DNA of 64,000 bases from Wagnerdoeblera sp046292685. Lineage in GTDB: Bacteria > Pseudomonadota > Alphaproteobacteria > Rhodobacterales > Rhodobacteraceae. Numbering within the stretch: the stretch's first letter is position 1; each line of letters starts with the position of its first letter. Positions 1 to 8,808 of this stretch are shown here, in pieces. The position numbers and the translations under genes are program-made. The notes under the pieces were generated by a model. The model was not told the DNA's origin. It searched no databases and saw only the letters and a program-made list of their open reading frames with translations. The DNA lies in assembly GCF_046292685.1 (NCBI RefSeq), contig NZ_JBKBQM010000002.1, forward strand, positions 1 through 64,000, read 5' to 3'.

Positions 1-716
1 GTGCGGGGGCGCGGCAGGGGGCGGCGGCGTGGCGCCTTGGCGGGCAACCGGGACGGGTTGATGCTTGCCGGTGTCCGGGGCGGCGGGCGTCCGGGGGCGC
101 TGCCCCCGGGCTCCCGGGATATTTGCGGCAAGGTGAAAGGGGGGCAGTGCGGTGGCGCGGCAGGGGGGCGGGGGCGTGGCGCCTTGGTGTGCGGGGGCGG
201 GGGGCACGCGGGCCCGGGGAATCGTGGGGGCGGGGAAGGGCGTGGCGCAGCGGGCTGGTCCGGTGGCGGGCGGACTGCGACGAAGGGATGCCGGACGAGG
301 CGCCGGCGGGTGCCGCCCGGCCCGAGCTTGCGCCGAGGTCGGCCGCGCAGGCGGTGTCGGGCCTGGACGCGCTGGCCCGCCGGCGGGCAAGGCCCGAGGC
401 CGGCCTACATCTGCCCGCGCGTCGGTGCGCGGCGGATCGTGCCTGGCTGACCGGCCGATCTTTCGCCCTCGCGCGCGCCCCGGCGCGCGGCAGGGATTTC
501 CGCCTGCGCCGCGCGGGCGGGATGAGGCCCCCGCCGTTCCATCGCCCCCTGCCACAGCTGCGGTGCTGCGGTTGGTTCGGGCGGATGCGAAGGGTTCACG
601 ATCGGGCGGAGGGCGTGCCGGGCTGCCGCTTTTGCGGCGGCGGGGGGCTGGCCGGGCCGGCGCGCGACCCGCCGATCCGCGACGGGGCGCGCGATGGGCC
701 GAGGGGGGGCCGAGGC
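1..716. other. GC-rich stretch without a supportable gene
   Basis: I see no credible gene here on either strand: the open frames give only low-complexity Arg/Gly/Ala/Pro-rich products. The stretch holds one copy of the dispersed GATATTT hairpin repeat (91-140). A block of about 30 bases at about 9-41 recurs imperfectly at about 156-188; both copies end in GTGGCGCCTTGG. The stretch lies beyond the 3' end of the minus-strand phosphodiesterase gene. It could be a decayed gene or the far end of a neighbouring unit that starts outside the window. Confidence 0.5.
91..140 (+). repeat. Dispersed GATATTT hairpin repeat, copy 1
   Basis: A GC hairpin (CCGGGGGCGCTGCCCCCGG) is followed by CCCGGGATATTT and the tail GGCAAGGTGAAAGG. 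The same order of hairpin, GATATTT core and AAGGTGAAA tail recurs at other intergenic sites in this window. The tail type here is CAAGGTGAAA. Confidence 0.7.
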
Positions 717-1553
717 TCAGCGCAGGAAGGGCGCTGCCTTCATGCTGTCGGGCACCGGGGCGCCCAGACGGGTGAGAATCGTGGGGGCCAGGGCCAGCTG
801 ATCCAGCAGCGTATCCTTCGGGGGCCCTTCGGCCGGGCCGAAGTAGTAGAAGGCGAAATCCTGCTGCAACTCGCCCGTGCCGCCGTGGTGGCCGCGGGCA
901 TCCTGGCCGTGATCGGCGGTCACGATCACCTCGTAGCCCATCGCGCGCCATTTCGGGATGAAGGGCGCCAGCATCGCATCCATCGCATAGCAGGCGTGAT
1001 CCATCTCGCGGCTGTCGTGGAAGAAGCGATGGCCCATGCTGTCGAGCGTGCAGGTGTGCAGGATGCCGTAGTTCAGGCCATGCCGGGCGCACAGCATGGT
1101 CAGCGTGGCGAACAGGTCCACGTCCGAAGGCGTCATCTGGTTGATGAGGTTGTAGCCCGTCATGGTGTGGAAACGGCCGTGGTTGATGCTGGGGCTGTCG
1201 GGCTCGTCGTATTCGATGTCGCGCACGAGGTCGAAGGGGGCGCGGTTGAAGAACTCGGACCAGAAGCTGTGGGTGACCGCCCCGGTGATGCCGCCGGCCT
1301 TGCGAACTTCGGAAAAGATGTCGGGCAGGCCGATGCGGAAGACGTTTTCGTTGCCGGTGCAGCCATGCACCTGCGGCGTCACCCCGGTGTGGATCGAGGC
1401 GTAGCAGGAGGCCGAGGTGGACGGCAGCACCGAGCGCATCCGCCAGACGCGCGCGTCGCCCGACTGCACCCAGCCTTCGAGATTGCCGAACAGGCGGCGC
1501 CAGTTGGCGTAAGGCACGCCGTCGAGGATGATGAGAAGCAGCTTGTTGTCCAT
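717..1553 (-). CDS. Alkaline phosphatase superfamily phosphodiesterase / nucleotide pyrophosphatase-like protein
   Basis: This 278-residue protein has the metal-site layout of the nucleotide pyrophosphatase/phosphodiesterase branch of the alkaline phosphatase superfamily. Visible elements are LDG with Asp11, the nucleophile region LPSTSAS (Thr46/Ser47), a TG..P..HG stretch at about 56-64, LDSMGH with Asp171 and His175, TADHGQ with Asp214 and His215, and a later His222/His223. No signal peptide is seen, so it is probably cytoplasmic and acts on an imported phosphodiester or phosphonate-type substrate. It is the last gene of the minus-strand ABC-transporter unit, 78 bases after the ATPase gene start side, with a dispersed repeat between the two. 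The exact substrate cannot be read from the sequence. Confidence 0.85.
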   Translation of the reverse strand: MDNKLLLIILDGVPYANWRRLFGNLEGWVQSGDARVWRMRSVLPSTSASCYASIHTGVTPQVHGCTGNENVFRIGLPDIFSEVRKAGGITGAVTHSFWSEFFNRAPFDLVRDIEYDEPDSPSINHGRFHTMTGYNLINQMTPSDVDLFATLTMLCARHGLNYGILHTCTLDSMGHRFFHDSREMDHACYAMDAMLAPFIPKWRAMGYEVIVTADHGQDARGHHGGTGELQQDFAFYYFGPAEGPPKDTLLDQLALAPTILTRLGAPVPDSMKAAPFLR

Positions 1554-1580
1554 GCGTGCGGTCCTGGTGGTTGCGGCGGA

Positions 1581-1629
1581 CCGGGGGCGCTGCCCCCGGA
1601 CCCCCGGGATATTTTCGGACAGAAAATGG
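1581..1629 (+). repeat. Dispersed GATATTT hairpin repeat, copy 2
   Basis: The hairpin CCGGGGGCGCTGCCCCCGG is identical to that of copy 1 and is followed by GGGATATTTTCGGACAGAAA. The tail is the second type (GACAGAAAATGG). It lies between two genes of the same minus-strand unit, so it does not behave as a simple terminator of that unit. Confidence 0.7.
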
Positions 1630-1631
1630 GA

Positions 1632-3266
1632 TCAGTTTCCGGCGCTTTCCATTTTCCGGGTGGCCAGCACCTGTTCCAGCCAGCCCAGCCGCATTTCGGG
1701 CACCGAGGACAGGAGCAGGTCGGTGTAGTCGTCGAACGGGGGCGCGAGCACCTGGGACCTGGGCCCGTAGCGCACCACGCGGCCGCGGTGCATCACCGCG
1801 ATGCTGTCGGCGATGGCGCGCACCGTGGCCAGATCGTGGGTGATGAACAGGTAGGCCACGTTTTCGCGCGCCTGAAGGCCCAGCAGCAGTTTCAGGATGC
1901 CGTCGGCCACCAGCGGGTCGAGCGCGGAGGTCACCTCGTCGCAGATGATGAGTTTCGGCTTGGCCGCCAGGGCCCGGGCGATGCAGACGCGCTGTTTCTG
2001 GCCGCCCGAAAGCTCGGCCGGGTAGCGGTCGGCGTAGCCTTGCCCGAGTTCGATGGCATCGAGCAGTTCCTGCACCCGGGCGTCGCGGGCGGCGCCGCGA
2101 AGGCCGAAGTAGAACTCCAGCGGGCGGCCGATGATGGTGGCCACCGTCTGGCGCGGGTTCATCGCCACGTCGGCCATCTGGTAGATCATCTGCAATTCGC
2201 GCAGGTCGTCCTTGCTGCGGTCCTTCAGTGCCGGAGAAAGCTCGCGGCCGGCAAAGCGGATGCGCCCGCGCAGGGCCGGCAGGAGCCCGGTGATGACGCG
2301 CGCCAGTGTGGACTTGCCCGAGCCCGATTCCCCCACCACCGCCAGCGTCTGGCCCGGCGCGAGGTCGAGCGTGACGTTCGAGAGCACGTCGAAGGGCAAG
2401 CCGGGGTAGCGGGCCGTCACGGCCTCGACCTGCAGCACGGGGGCGGCGGGGGGCTTTTCGGCGTGCTCGATGCCGCGGACCGAGACCAGCGCCCGGGTGT
2501 AATCCTGCTGCGGGTGGTTGATGATCTGGTCGGTCGGGCCCTTTTCCACCATGCGGCCGTGGCGCAGCACGAGGATGTCGTCCGAAACCTGGGCCACCAC
2601 GGCGAGGTCGTGGGTGATGTAGAGCGCGGCGACGCCGGTGTCGCGGATCGCCTCCTTGATGGCGGCGAGGACGTCGATCTGGGTGGTGACGTCGAGCGCG
2701 GTGGTGGGTTCGTCGAAGATGACAAGGTCGGGTTTGGGGCACAGCGCCATCGCCGTCATCGCGCGTTGCAGCTGCCCGCCCGAGACCTGGTGCGGGTAGC
2801 GGCGGCCGAAGTTTTCGGGGTCGGGCAGGCCCAGCTTGCGAAACAGCGCGACGGCGCGGGCCTCGGCCTCGGCGCGGGAGGCGAGGTTGTGGTGCAGCGT
2901 GGCCTCGATGACCTGCTCCATCAGGCGCTTGGCGGGGTTGAAGGCGGCGGCGGCGGACTGGGCGACATACGTCACCTCGCGCCCGCGAAGTTTGCGCCAT
3001 TCGGCCGGGCCGGCGGTGCGGATGTCGCGGCCGTTGAGGCGGATTTCCCCGCCCGTCAGGCGCACGCCGCCGCGGCCCCAGGCCATGGCCGACAAGCCGA
3101 TGGTGGATTTGCCCGCGCCCGATTCCCCGATCAGGCCCAGCACCTTGCCCTTTTGCAGGGTAAAGGACGCCTCGTGCACGATCACGATATCCTTGGGGGG
3201 CTCGCCGGGCGGGTAGGCGGTGGCCTCGATCCGGAGGCCGCGGATGTCGAGCAGGGTATCAGCCAC
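1632..3266 (-). CDS. Dipeptide/oligopeptide-type ABC transporter, fused double ATP-binding protein (DppD-DppF type)
   Basis: This 544-residue protein carries two complete ABC cassettes in one chain and energises uptake by the neighbouring permeases. Cassette 1 has Walker A GESGAGKS (47-54), signature VSGGQ (161-165) and Walker B LVIFDEPTT (181-189). Cassette 2 has Walker A GESGSGKS (312-319), signature LSGGQ (419-423) and LIICDEVTS (439-447). Glutamate follows the Walker B aspartate in both, so both sites look competent. In enteric Dpp/Opp systems the two cassettes are separate proteins; fused versions are common in alphaproteobacteria. The start overlaps the end of the permease gene by 8 bases, indicating translational coupling. 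Confidence 0.95.
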   Translation of the reverse strand: MADTLLDIRGLRIEATAYPPGEPPKDIVIVHEASFTLQKGKVLGLIGESGAGKSTIGLSAMAWGRGGVRLTGGEIRLNGRDIRTAGPAEWRKLRGREVTYVAQSAAAAFNPAKRLMEQVIEATLHHNLASRAEAEARAVALFRKLGLPDPENFGRRYPHQVSGGQLQRAMTAMALCPKPDLVIFDEPTTALDVTTQIDVLAAIKEAIRDTGVAALYITHDLAVVAQVSDDILVLRHGRMVEKGPTDQIINHPQQDYTRALVSVRGIEHAEKPPAAPVLQVEAVTARYPGLPFDVLSNVTLDLAPGQTLAVVGESGSGKSTLARVITGLLPALRGRIRFAGRELSPALKDRSKDDLRELQMIYQMADVAMNPRQTVATIIGRPLEFYFGLRGAARDARVQELLDAIELGQGYADRYPAELSGGQKQRVCIARALAAKPKLIICDEVTSALDPLVADGILKLLLGLQARENVAYLFITHDLATVRAIADSIAVMHRGRVVRYGPRSQVLAPPFDDYTDLLLSSVPEMRLGWLEQVLATRKMESAGN

Positions 3267-4074
3267 CGCGGCCCCCTTTCAGGCTGGAGGTGCGGTTCAG
3301 CACCCAGTCGGCAACAAGGTTCACCGAAATCGCCAGCGTGGCGATGGCAAAGGCCGGGATCAGCGCGGCCGGGATGCCGTAGACGATGCCTTCCTTGTTT
3401 TCCTTCACGATGCCGCCCCAGTCGGCCAGCGGGGGCTGCACCCCGAGGCCGAGGAACGACAGGGTAGAGATGAACAGCACCATGAAGATGAAGCGCAGGC
3501 CCATTTCGGCGACCAGCGGCGAAAGCGCGTTGGGCAGGATCTCGCGGAAGATGATCCAGCCGCGGCCTTCGCCGCGCAGGCGGGCGGCCTCGACATAGTC
3601 CATCACGGTGATGTCCACCGCCACCGCGCGGGAAAGGCGGAAGACGCGCGTGGCGTCCAGCAGCCCCATCACCAGGATCAGCACCGGCAGCGTCACCGGC
3701 ATGACCGACAGCACCACCAGCGCGAAGATCAGCGAGGGAATGGCCATCATCAGATCGACGAAGCGCGACAGTGCCTGATCCAGCCAGCCGCCCGCGACGG
3801 CGGCGGTAAAGCCCAGCACCGACCCGACCGAGAACGACAGCAGCGTGGCCGCGGTGGCGATGAAGATGGTGGTCTGCCCGCCAAAGATCATGCGGCTGAG
3901 CAGGTCGCGGCCGATGTTGTCGGTGCCCAGCCAATGGTCGGCCGAGACCGGATCCCACACCCCGCCGACGATTTCGGCCATGCCGTAAGGCGCGATCAGA
4001 TCGGCGAAGATGGCGACGAGGAAGTAGAGCGCGGTGAAGAACAGGCCGATGGCGGCCGAGACGGGGATCCTCAT
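3259..4074 (-). CDS. Peptide-type ABC transporter permease, DppC-like
   Basis: This 271-residue inner-membrane permease begins with a transmembrane helix and then has the DppC layout: a periplasmic segment reading HWLGTDNIGRDLLSR, followed by several helices and an EAARLRGEGR loop. That loop is the coupling helix that docks on the ATPase. The fit to the OppC/DppC family is good in length and motif order. The gene overlaps the DppB-like gene by 4 bases and the ATPase gene by 8 bases, so the three are almost certainly one transcript. Confidence 0.93.
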   Translation of the reverse strand: MRIPVSAAIGLFFTALYFLVAIFADLIAPYGMAEIVGGVWDPVSADHWLGTDNIGRDLLSRMIFGGQTTIFIATAATLLSFSVGSVLGFTAAVAGGWLDQALSRFVDLMMAIPSLIFALVVLSVMPVTLPVLILVMGLLDATRVFRLSRAVAVDITVMDYVEAARLRGEGRGWIIFREILPNALSPLVAEMGLRFIFMVLFISTLSFLGLGVQPPLADWGGIVKENKEGIVYGIPAALIPAFAIATLAISVNLVADWVLNRTSSLKGGRGG

Positions 4075-5027
4075 TTCGGGTGCCTCAGCCGCGGGTTGGC
4101 CAGGATCGACAGCACGTCGGCCAACAGGTTCATCCCGATGTAGACGGCGGCGAAGACAAGCCCGCAGGCCTGCACCACCGGCACGTCGCGCTTGGAGACG
4201 TGATCGACCAGGTATTGCCCCATGCCGGGATAGACGAACACCACCTCGACCACCACGACGCCCACCACCAGATAGGCCAGGTTCAGCATGACGACGTTGA
4301 TGACCGGCGCGATGGCGTTGGGAAAGGCATGGCGCGCGATGACGGCAAAGGCGCCGAGGCCCTTGAGCTCGGCGGTTTCGACATAGGCCGACTGCATCAC
4401 GTTGAGGATCGCGGCCCGGGTCATGCGCATCATGTGGCCCAGGATGGTCAGGGCCAGCACCAGCACCGGCAAGGCGATGGCGTTGAGCTTTTCGCCAAGG
4501 CTCATGCTGTCATAGACGGTGGAGATCGACGGAAACACCCGGTATTGCACCGCCAGAAAGAACACCGCAATGTAGCCCAGCAGGAATTCGGGCACCGAAA
4601 CGGTGGCCAGCGTGGCGCCGGAAATCAGCTTGTCGGGCCAGCGGCCCTGATAACGCACCGCCACCAGCCCCAAGAGGATCGCCAGCGGCACGGCGATGAC
4701 GGCCGTCCAGAACGCGAGGAACAGCGTGTTCCACAGCCGCCCGCCCATCGCGGTGGCGATGTCGCGCCCGTTGGTCAGCGACTTGCCGAGGTCGCCTTGC
4801 AGCACGCCGCCCAGCCAGGTGAAATAGCGGCTGACCGCGGGTTCGTTCAGGCCCAGTTCGCGGCGCAGGTTTTCCAGCGCCTGCGGGGTGGCCGACTGGC
4901 CGAGGATGGATTGCGCCACATCCCCGGGCAGGATCTGGGTGCCCACGAAGATCAGCGCCGATGCCGCCCAAAGCAGCAGGAGGCCCAGCGCAACGCGCTG
5001 GGCAACCAGTTTCAGGATGGGATGCAC
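4071..5027 (-). CDS. Peptide-type ABC transporter permease, DppB-like
   Basis: This 318-residue permease has the typical DppB start: an N-terminal helix followed by a periplasmic stretch containing ILPGD and NEPAVSRYFTWLGG. Further transmembrane helices follow, with the docking loop YVETAELKGLGAFAVIARHA, which contains the EAA-like motif. It forms the membrane channel with the DppC-like partner. The start lies 4 bases after the stop codon of the substrate-binding protein gene, and its end overlaps the next permease gene, so it sits in the middle of the operon. Confidence 0.93.
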   Translation of the reverse strand: MHPILKLVAQRVALGLLLLWAASALIFVGTQILPGDVAQSILGQSATPQALENLRRELGLNEPAVSRYFTWLGGVLQGDLGKSLTNGRDIATAMGGRLWNTLFLAFWTAVIAVPLAILLGLVAVRYQGRWPDKLISGATLATVSVPEFLLGYIAVFFLAVQYRVFPSISTVYDSMSLGEKLNAIALPVLVLALTILGHMMRMTRAAILNVMQSAYVETAELKGLGAFAVIARHAFPNAIAPVINVVMLNLAYLVVGVVVVEVVFVYPGMGQYLVDHVSKRDVPVVQACGLVFAAVYIGMNLLADVLSILANPRLRHPK

Positions 5028-5031
5028 GGGC

Positions 5032-6621
5032 CTAGCTCAGCCAGACCTTGAGGCCGGCGATGCCGCCCATCATCTCGCCGTTGGGGTCGGCCTCGAAGCC
5101 TTGCACGTTCGGCCCGTGGGCATCGATGAAGTCGTTGAACATCGGGCAGATCAGGCCGCCTTCGTCGTGCAGGATGCGGGCCATTTCGGCATACATCTCC
5201 TTGCGCTTGGGCGTATCCAGCTCGGCCCGCGCGGCCAGCAGCAGGCTGTCGAAGCGGTCGTTGAAGAACCGGGTGTCGTTCCAGTCGGCCTTGGAATAGT
5301 AGGCGGTGGAATACATCTGGTCCTGCACCGGGCGCCCGCCCCAGTAGGAGGCGCTGAAGGGCTGCTTGTTCCACACCTCGGACCAGTAGCCATCGCCGGG
5401 TTCGCGCTTGATTTCCAGCGGGATGCCGGCCTTGGCGGCCGATTGCTGGAACAGCTGCGCGGCATCGACCGCGCCGGGGAAGGCGACGTCCGAGGTGCGC
5501 AGCACGATCGGCGTGCCGTCGTGGCCCGACTTCTTGTAGTGGAAGGCGGCCTTTTCGGGGTCGTAGGTGCGCTGGGGGATGCTGTCGTCGAACAGCGGAT
5601 AGGCGGCGTTGATCGGGATGTCGTTGCCGATGGTGCCGTAGCCGGCCAGGATCTTGTCCACCATCTCCTGCCGGTCGATGGCGTATTTCAGCGCAAGGCG
5701 CAGGTCGTTGTTGTCGAAGGGCGCGGTGTTGCAGTGCATGATGAACACATAGTGCCCGCGGCCGCCCGCGTTCCTGATCGACACGCCGGGGGCGCGCGCC
5801 AGCAGCCCGGCCGTGCGCGGTTCCACCCGGTTGACCATGTGGACCTGCCCCGATTGCAGCGCCGCCATGCGCGCGGTCGGGTCGTTGATGACCAGCACCT
5901 CGATCTGGTCGGCATGGCCGCGATTGGCGCCGTCCCAGTAGTTCGGGTTGCGTTCGAACACGTGGCGCACGCCGGGTTCGTCCACCTTCATCACATAGGC
6001 GCCCGAGAAGATCGGCGCGGCCGGGGCATCCTTGCCGCCGTTCGGCTGGATCATCAGGTGGTAGTCGGCCATCAGATAGGGCAGGTCGGCATTGGCGGTG
6101 GCCAGCGTGACGGCGACGTAATCGCCATCGACCTTCATCGATTCGATGCCCTTCATGATGCCCAGCGCGCCCGACTTGGCGTTTTCGTCGCTGTGGCGTT
6201 CCAGGGTGGCCAGCACATCGGCCGGGGTCAGATCCTTGCCGTTGTGGAAGGTGATGCCCTTGCGGATCCTGAACATCCAGGTCTTGGCGTCGGGGCTGCT
6301 TTCCACCGCCTCGGCGACGCGCATTTCCAGATCCCCGGCGGGCGTCACCTCGACCAGGGTTTCGGCGGCGGCGTTGAGGTTGAAATAGGGCACCTGCGAC
6401 GCGGCCAGCGCCGGATCCATGCTGTTGGTGGATTCGCCGCCCTGAAGGCCGACCTTGAGGATGCCGCCCTTGACCGGGCCTGCCGCATGCACCGCACGCG
6501 CCAGCAGGGTGTTGGCCATCGCGGCCGTCAGGCCCAGCGCCCCCGCCCGGCCCAGAAAGGCCCGGCGGCTGTGCTTGCCCGCAACGGTGCGCGACAGAAG
6601 GTATTTCAGTTCGTCGTTCAT
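5032..6621 (-). CDS. ABC transporter substrate-binding protein, SBP_bac_5 family, Tat-exported
   Basis: This 529-residue periplasmic binding protein belongs to the DppA/OppA family. The chosen ATG is followed by a twin-arginine signal, SRRAFLGRAG (Arg19-Arg20), a hydrophobic stretch and an AHAAG cleavage region. The reading frame stays open far upstream, but that part is antisense to the next gene. A purine-rich AGGGAGCGG lies about 8 bases before the ATG. Family features include EVTPAGDLEMRVAEAVE near the mature N-terminus and TFHNGKDLTPADVL. The substrate is not predictable: members bind peptides, but also nickel, opines and glycosides. The phosphodiesterase and CocE neighbours suggest an ester or small amide-containing compound. 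Confidence 0.93.
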   Translation of the reverse strand: MNDELKYLLSRTVAGKHSRRAFLGRAGALGLTAAMANTLLARAVHAAGPVKGGILKVGLQGGESTNSMDPALAASQVPYFNLNAAAETLVEVTPAGDLEMRVAEAVESSPDAKTWMFRIRKGITFHNGKDLTPADVLATLERHSDENAKSGALGIMKGIESMKVDGDYVAVTLATANADLPYLMADYHLMIQPNGGKDAPAAPIFSGAYVMKVDEPGVRHVFERNPNYWDGANRGHADQIEVLVINDPTARMAALQSGQVHMVNRVEPRTAGLLARAPGVSIRNAGGRGHYVFIMHCNTAPFDNNDLRLALKYAIDRQEMVDKILAGYGTIGNDIPINAAYPLFDDSIPQRTYDPEKAAFHYKKSGHDGTPIVLRTSDVAFPGAVDAAQLFQQSAAKAGIPLEIKREPGDGYWSEVWNKQPFSASYWGGRPVQDQMYSTAYYSKADWNDTRFFNDRFDSLLLAARAELDTPKRKEMYAEMARILHDEGGLICPMFNDFIDAHGPNVQGFEADPNGEMMGGIAGLKVWLS

Positions 6622-6668
6622 GGGTCCGCTCCCTGTTTGGCCCTTGGCGGTGTTGCCCGCGCTTTTTG

Positions 6669-6684
6669 TTGACTTGTGAATCAA
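6669..6684. promoter_or_regulatory. Imperfect palindrome upstream of the transporter operon
   Basis: TTGACTTGTGAATCAA is an imperfect inverted repeat with TTGA/TCAA ends, located 47 bases before the ATG of the substrate-binding protein gene in an AT-richer pocket. It looks like an operator for a GntR- or LysR-type repressor, but no regulator gene for it is seen nearby. The assignment is inference only. Confidence 0.3.
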
Positions 6685-6740
6685 TAACGCGGGATGGATC
6701 GTTCGGGCAAACCTTTTGTTGCCCGGTAACATCACAGTTT

Positions 6741-8699
6741 TCAGACGTATCGGCGCGGCACCTCGCGGGTGTCGCTGTCGCGGTGGATCACCTCGCCATT
6801 CGCGCGTGCCACGGTTTCTGCGTGGAATGCCAGGGTGGTGGCGGTGGCGGTCAGGCGGGTGACGGCCTCGGTTTCGGCCGACCAGCCGGGGCGGGCGAAC
6901 TGCTGGTGCCAGCGGATTTCGGCGGTGGCCGACAGCGGGTCGTCGGGGTGGATGGTCCAGCGTTCCTGCGTGACGGCGCGGGTGCGCCAGAGGGTGTCGG
7001 CCTGGTCGCACCAGCCCGAATCGTCCTCGACCACGAGGCTGCGGCTGCCCGAGACCAGATCGTGTTCGATCCGCCGGGCGGCGCGGGCGCCCGTCACCGC
7101 GATACCGGCCGCCGGGGCGGCCTGCGGTGCCGGCGGGGTCCAGGACGCCAGCGCGGCGGGGTCGGCCACCGGCAGGGTCAGGCGGCCGGCGGTCAGCGTC
7201 AAGGCGCCGGCTTGGGGCGTGGGCCAGAGGAACGGCCAGTAGGCATTCGACAGCGCGAGGCGCAGGCGCGTGCCGGGCGCCAGCCGCACCGCGGCGAGGT
7301 CGAGCGCGATCTCCACCTCCTCCGCCTGCCCTGGCACCATCGGTTGCGGCGCGGCCCGGCTGGTGCGGTGGCACAGGTTCAGCATGCCATGCGCGATGCG
7401 CATGGACGCCCCATCCGGCAGCACCGCGTTCAGCCGCGCCACCACGAAGGCCAGCGGCGTATCGGCCGCCAGCGTCAGGCGCAGGCGCGCCCGCCCGGCC
7501 AGCACCAGCGGCGCCGCCAGCACTTCGCCATCGAAGCAGACCGACAGCGCGTCGTCGGCGCGCTGGTCGCCCGGCATCTCGCCCGCCAGCCCCATCGGGA
7601 AATATTCCCCCGCCGTCAGCCCCAGATGCTGGGGCGAGGCGATGGTGGCCGCCACTGGCCGCGGTGCCGCGGCCAGCGCAGTGCCGGCCAGATGCAGGGT
7701 GCGCCCTTCGGCCACCGGCCAGGCGGTTTGCACCCAATCCCCCGGCATCTGCGCCATGCAGGGGTCGGGCGGGGCCGCATCGCGCAGGAAAAGCCGCATC
7801 GCGGGGTCGGCCTCGGCCCCGTTCGGCTGGCCCTTCAACCAGCGGTCCCACCAGCGCGTGGCCAGTTGCAGGAACCCGATGGCCGGACCCGGCACGGCCT
7901 GATGAGCATACTGGTGCACCCAGGGGCCGCAGATGCCCTGCACCGGCACGGACAGGTTTTCCACCAGTTCCGACACGGTGTCGATGTAGCCGTCCATCCA
8001 GCCGCCCCAGACCTGAACGGGCACGGCGATGGCCGACCAGTCCTCGCAGACCGAACCGTGCTGCCAGTAGGCATCGCGTTGCTGATGCCCGGCCCAGAGC
8101 GGGGCAAGGTGCCGGTCGGCCTGCAGGCGCGCCAGCCATTCGGCCTGCCAGTCGGGGGTCAGCGCCGGATCCGGCGGGCGGGCGGAATAGCTGTGCATCA
8201 CCGCCCCCCAGCCGAAGTTGCGCCCCATCAGGCAGCCGCCCTTGAAATGGATGTCGTCGGCAAAACGGTCGGTCGTGGCGCAGACCGAAACCACCGCGCG
8301 CAAGGCCGGCGGGCGCATCGCCGCCACCTGAAGGCAGTTGAAGCCGCCCCAGGACTTGCCCATCATCCCCACCGCGCCATCGCACCAGGGCTGAGCGGCG
8401 ATCCAGGCGATGACATCGCAGGCGTCCTGCAGCTCTTGCGGGCTGTATTCGTCGCCCGGCACGCCGCGGCTTTGCCCGTGCCCGCGAATATCCACCCGCA
8501 GCGCCACATAGCCTTGCGCGGCGAACCACGGGTGCATGGCGGCATCGCGCGCCGCGGTGCCGTCGCGCCAGCGATAGGGGATGTATTCCAGAATCGCCGG
8601 ATACCGCCCTGCCCCCGCCGGCCGCCAGACCTGCGCCGCCAGCCGCGTGCCATCGGGCAGCACGATGCCCACATCGGTTTCCCGGATCACCTCATGCAT
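6741..8699 (-). CDS. CocE/NonD family hydrolase (X-Pro dipeptidyl-peptidase S15-like)
   Basis: This 652-residue serine hydrolase has an alpha/beta-hydrolase domain in its first half, with the nucleophile elbow GKSWGG (Ser116 in residues 114-119) and the RVDIRGHGQSRG stretch at 68-79. The C-terminal half is beta-rich, as in the jelly-roll domain of cocaine esterase and X-Pro dipeptidyl peptidases. The family cleaves esters or amides of small acyl groups. I chose the ATG at 8699 because GGAGGGGCAGGGG lies directly before it and because it leaves a normal gap to divergent betC. It precedes the transporter operon by 120 bases on the same strand and may process the imported compound. Confidence 0.88.
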   Translation of the reverse strand: MHEVIRETDVGIVLPDGTRLAAQVWRPAGAGRYPAILEYIPYRWRDGTAARDAAMHPWFAAQGYVALRVDIRGHGQSRGVPGDEYSPQELQDACDVIAWIAAQPWCDGAVGMMGKSWGGFNCLQVAAMRPPALRAVVSVCATTDRFADDIHFKGGCLMGRNFGWGAVMHSYSARPPDPALTPDWQAEWLARLQADRHLAPLWAGHQQRDAYWQHGSVCEDWSAIAVPVQVWGGWMDGYIDTVSELVENLSVPVQGICGPWVHQYAHQAVPGPAIGFLQLATRWWDRWLKGQPNGAEADPAMRLFLRDAAPPDPCMAQMPGDWVQTAWPVAEGRTLHLAGTALAAAPRPVAATIASPQHLGLTAGEYFPMGLAGEMPGDQRADDALSVCFDGEVLAAPLVLAGRARLRLTLAADTPLAFVVARLNAVLPDGASMRIAHGMLNLCHRTSRAAPQPMVPGQAEEVEIALDLAAVRLAPGTRLRLALSNAYWPFLWPTPQAGALTLTAGRLTLPVADPAALASWTPPAPQAAPAAGIAVTGARAARRIEHDLVSGSRSLVVEDDSGWCDQADTLWRTRAVTQERWTIHPDDPLSATAEIRWHQQFARPGWSAETEAVTRLTATATTLAFHAETVARANGEVIHRDSDTREVPRRYV

Positions 8700-8808
8700 C
8701 CCCTGCCCCTCCGCTTCGCTTTGCCTGCCCATGCGTCGCATCCGGGCCAGACAGGCTGCGCCTCGCGCCGCAGCCTGCGGCGCAACCGACACCCCGAAAG
8801 GCCCTGCC
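8700..8808. promoter_or_regulatory. Divergent promoter region between CocE hydrolase and betC
   Basis: These 109 bases separate two divergently transcribed genes and must hold the promoters of both. The minus-strand side ends in a strong GGAGGGGCAGGGG ribosome-binding site. I do not recognise a specific operator. Confidence 0.5.

Noticed and set aside
123..3467. A 1114-codon plus-strand open frame over the left end and ABC ATPase
   Set aside because: It is antisense to the phosphodiesterase and ATPase genes, whose motifs are complete, and its product is low-complexity His/Gln/Arg/Gly-rich.
5032..8529. A single 1165-residue minus-strand protein
   Set aside because: The frame runs from the binding protein into antisense of the CocE gene. 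The real protein begins at 6621 with a Tat signal and a good ribosome-binding site.
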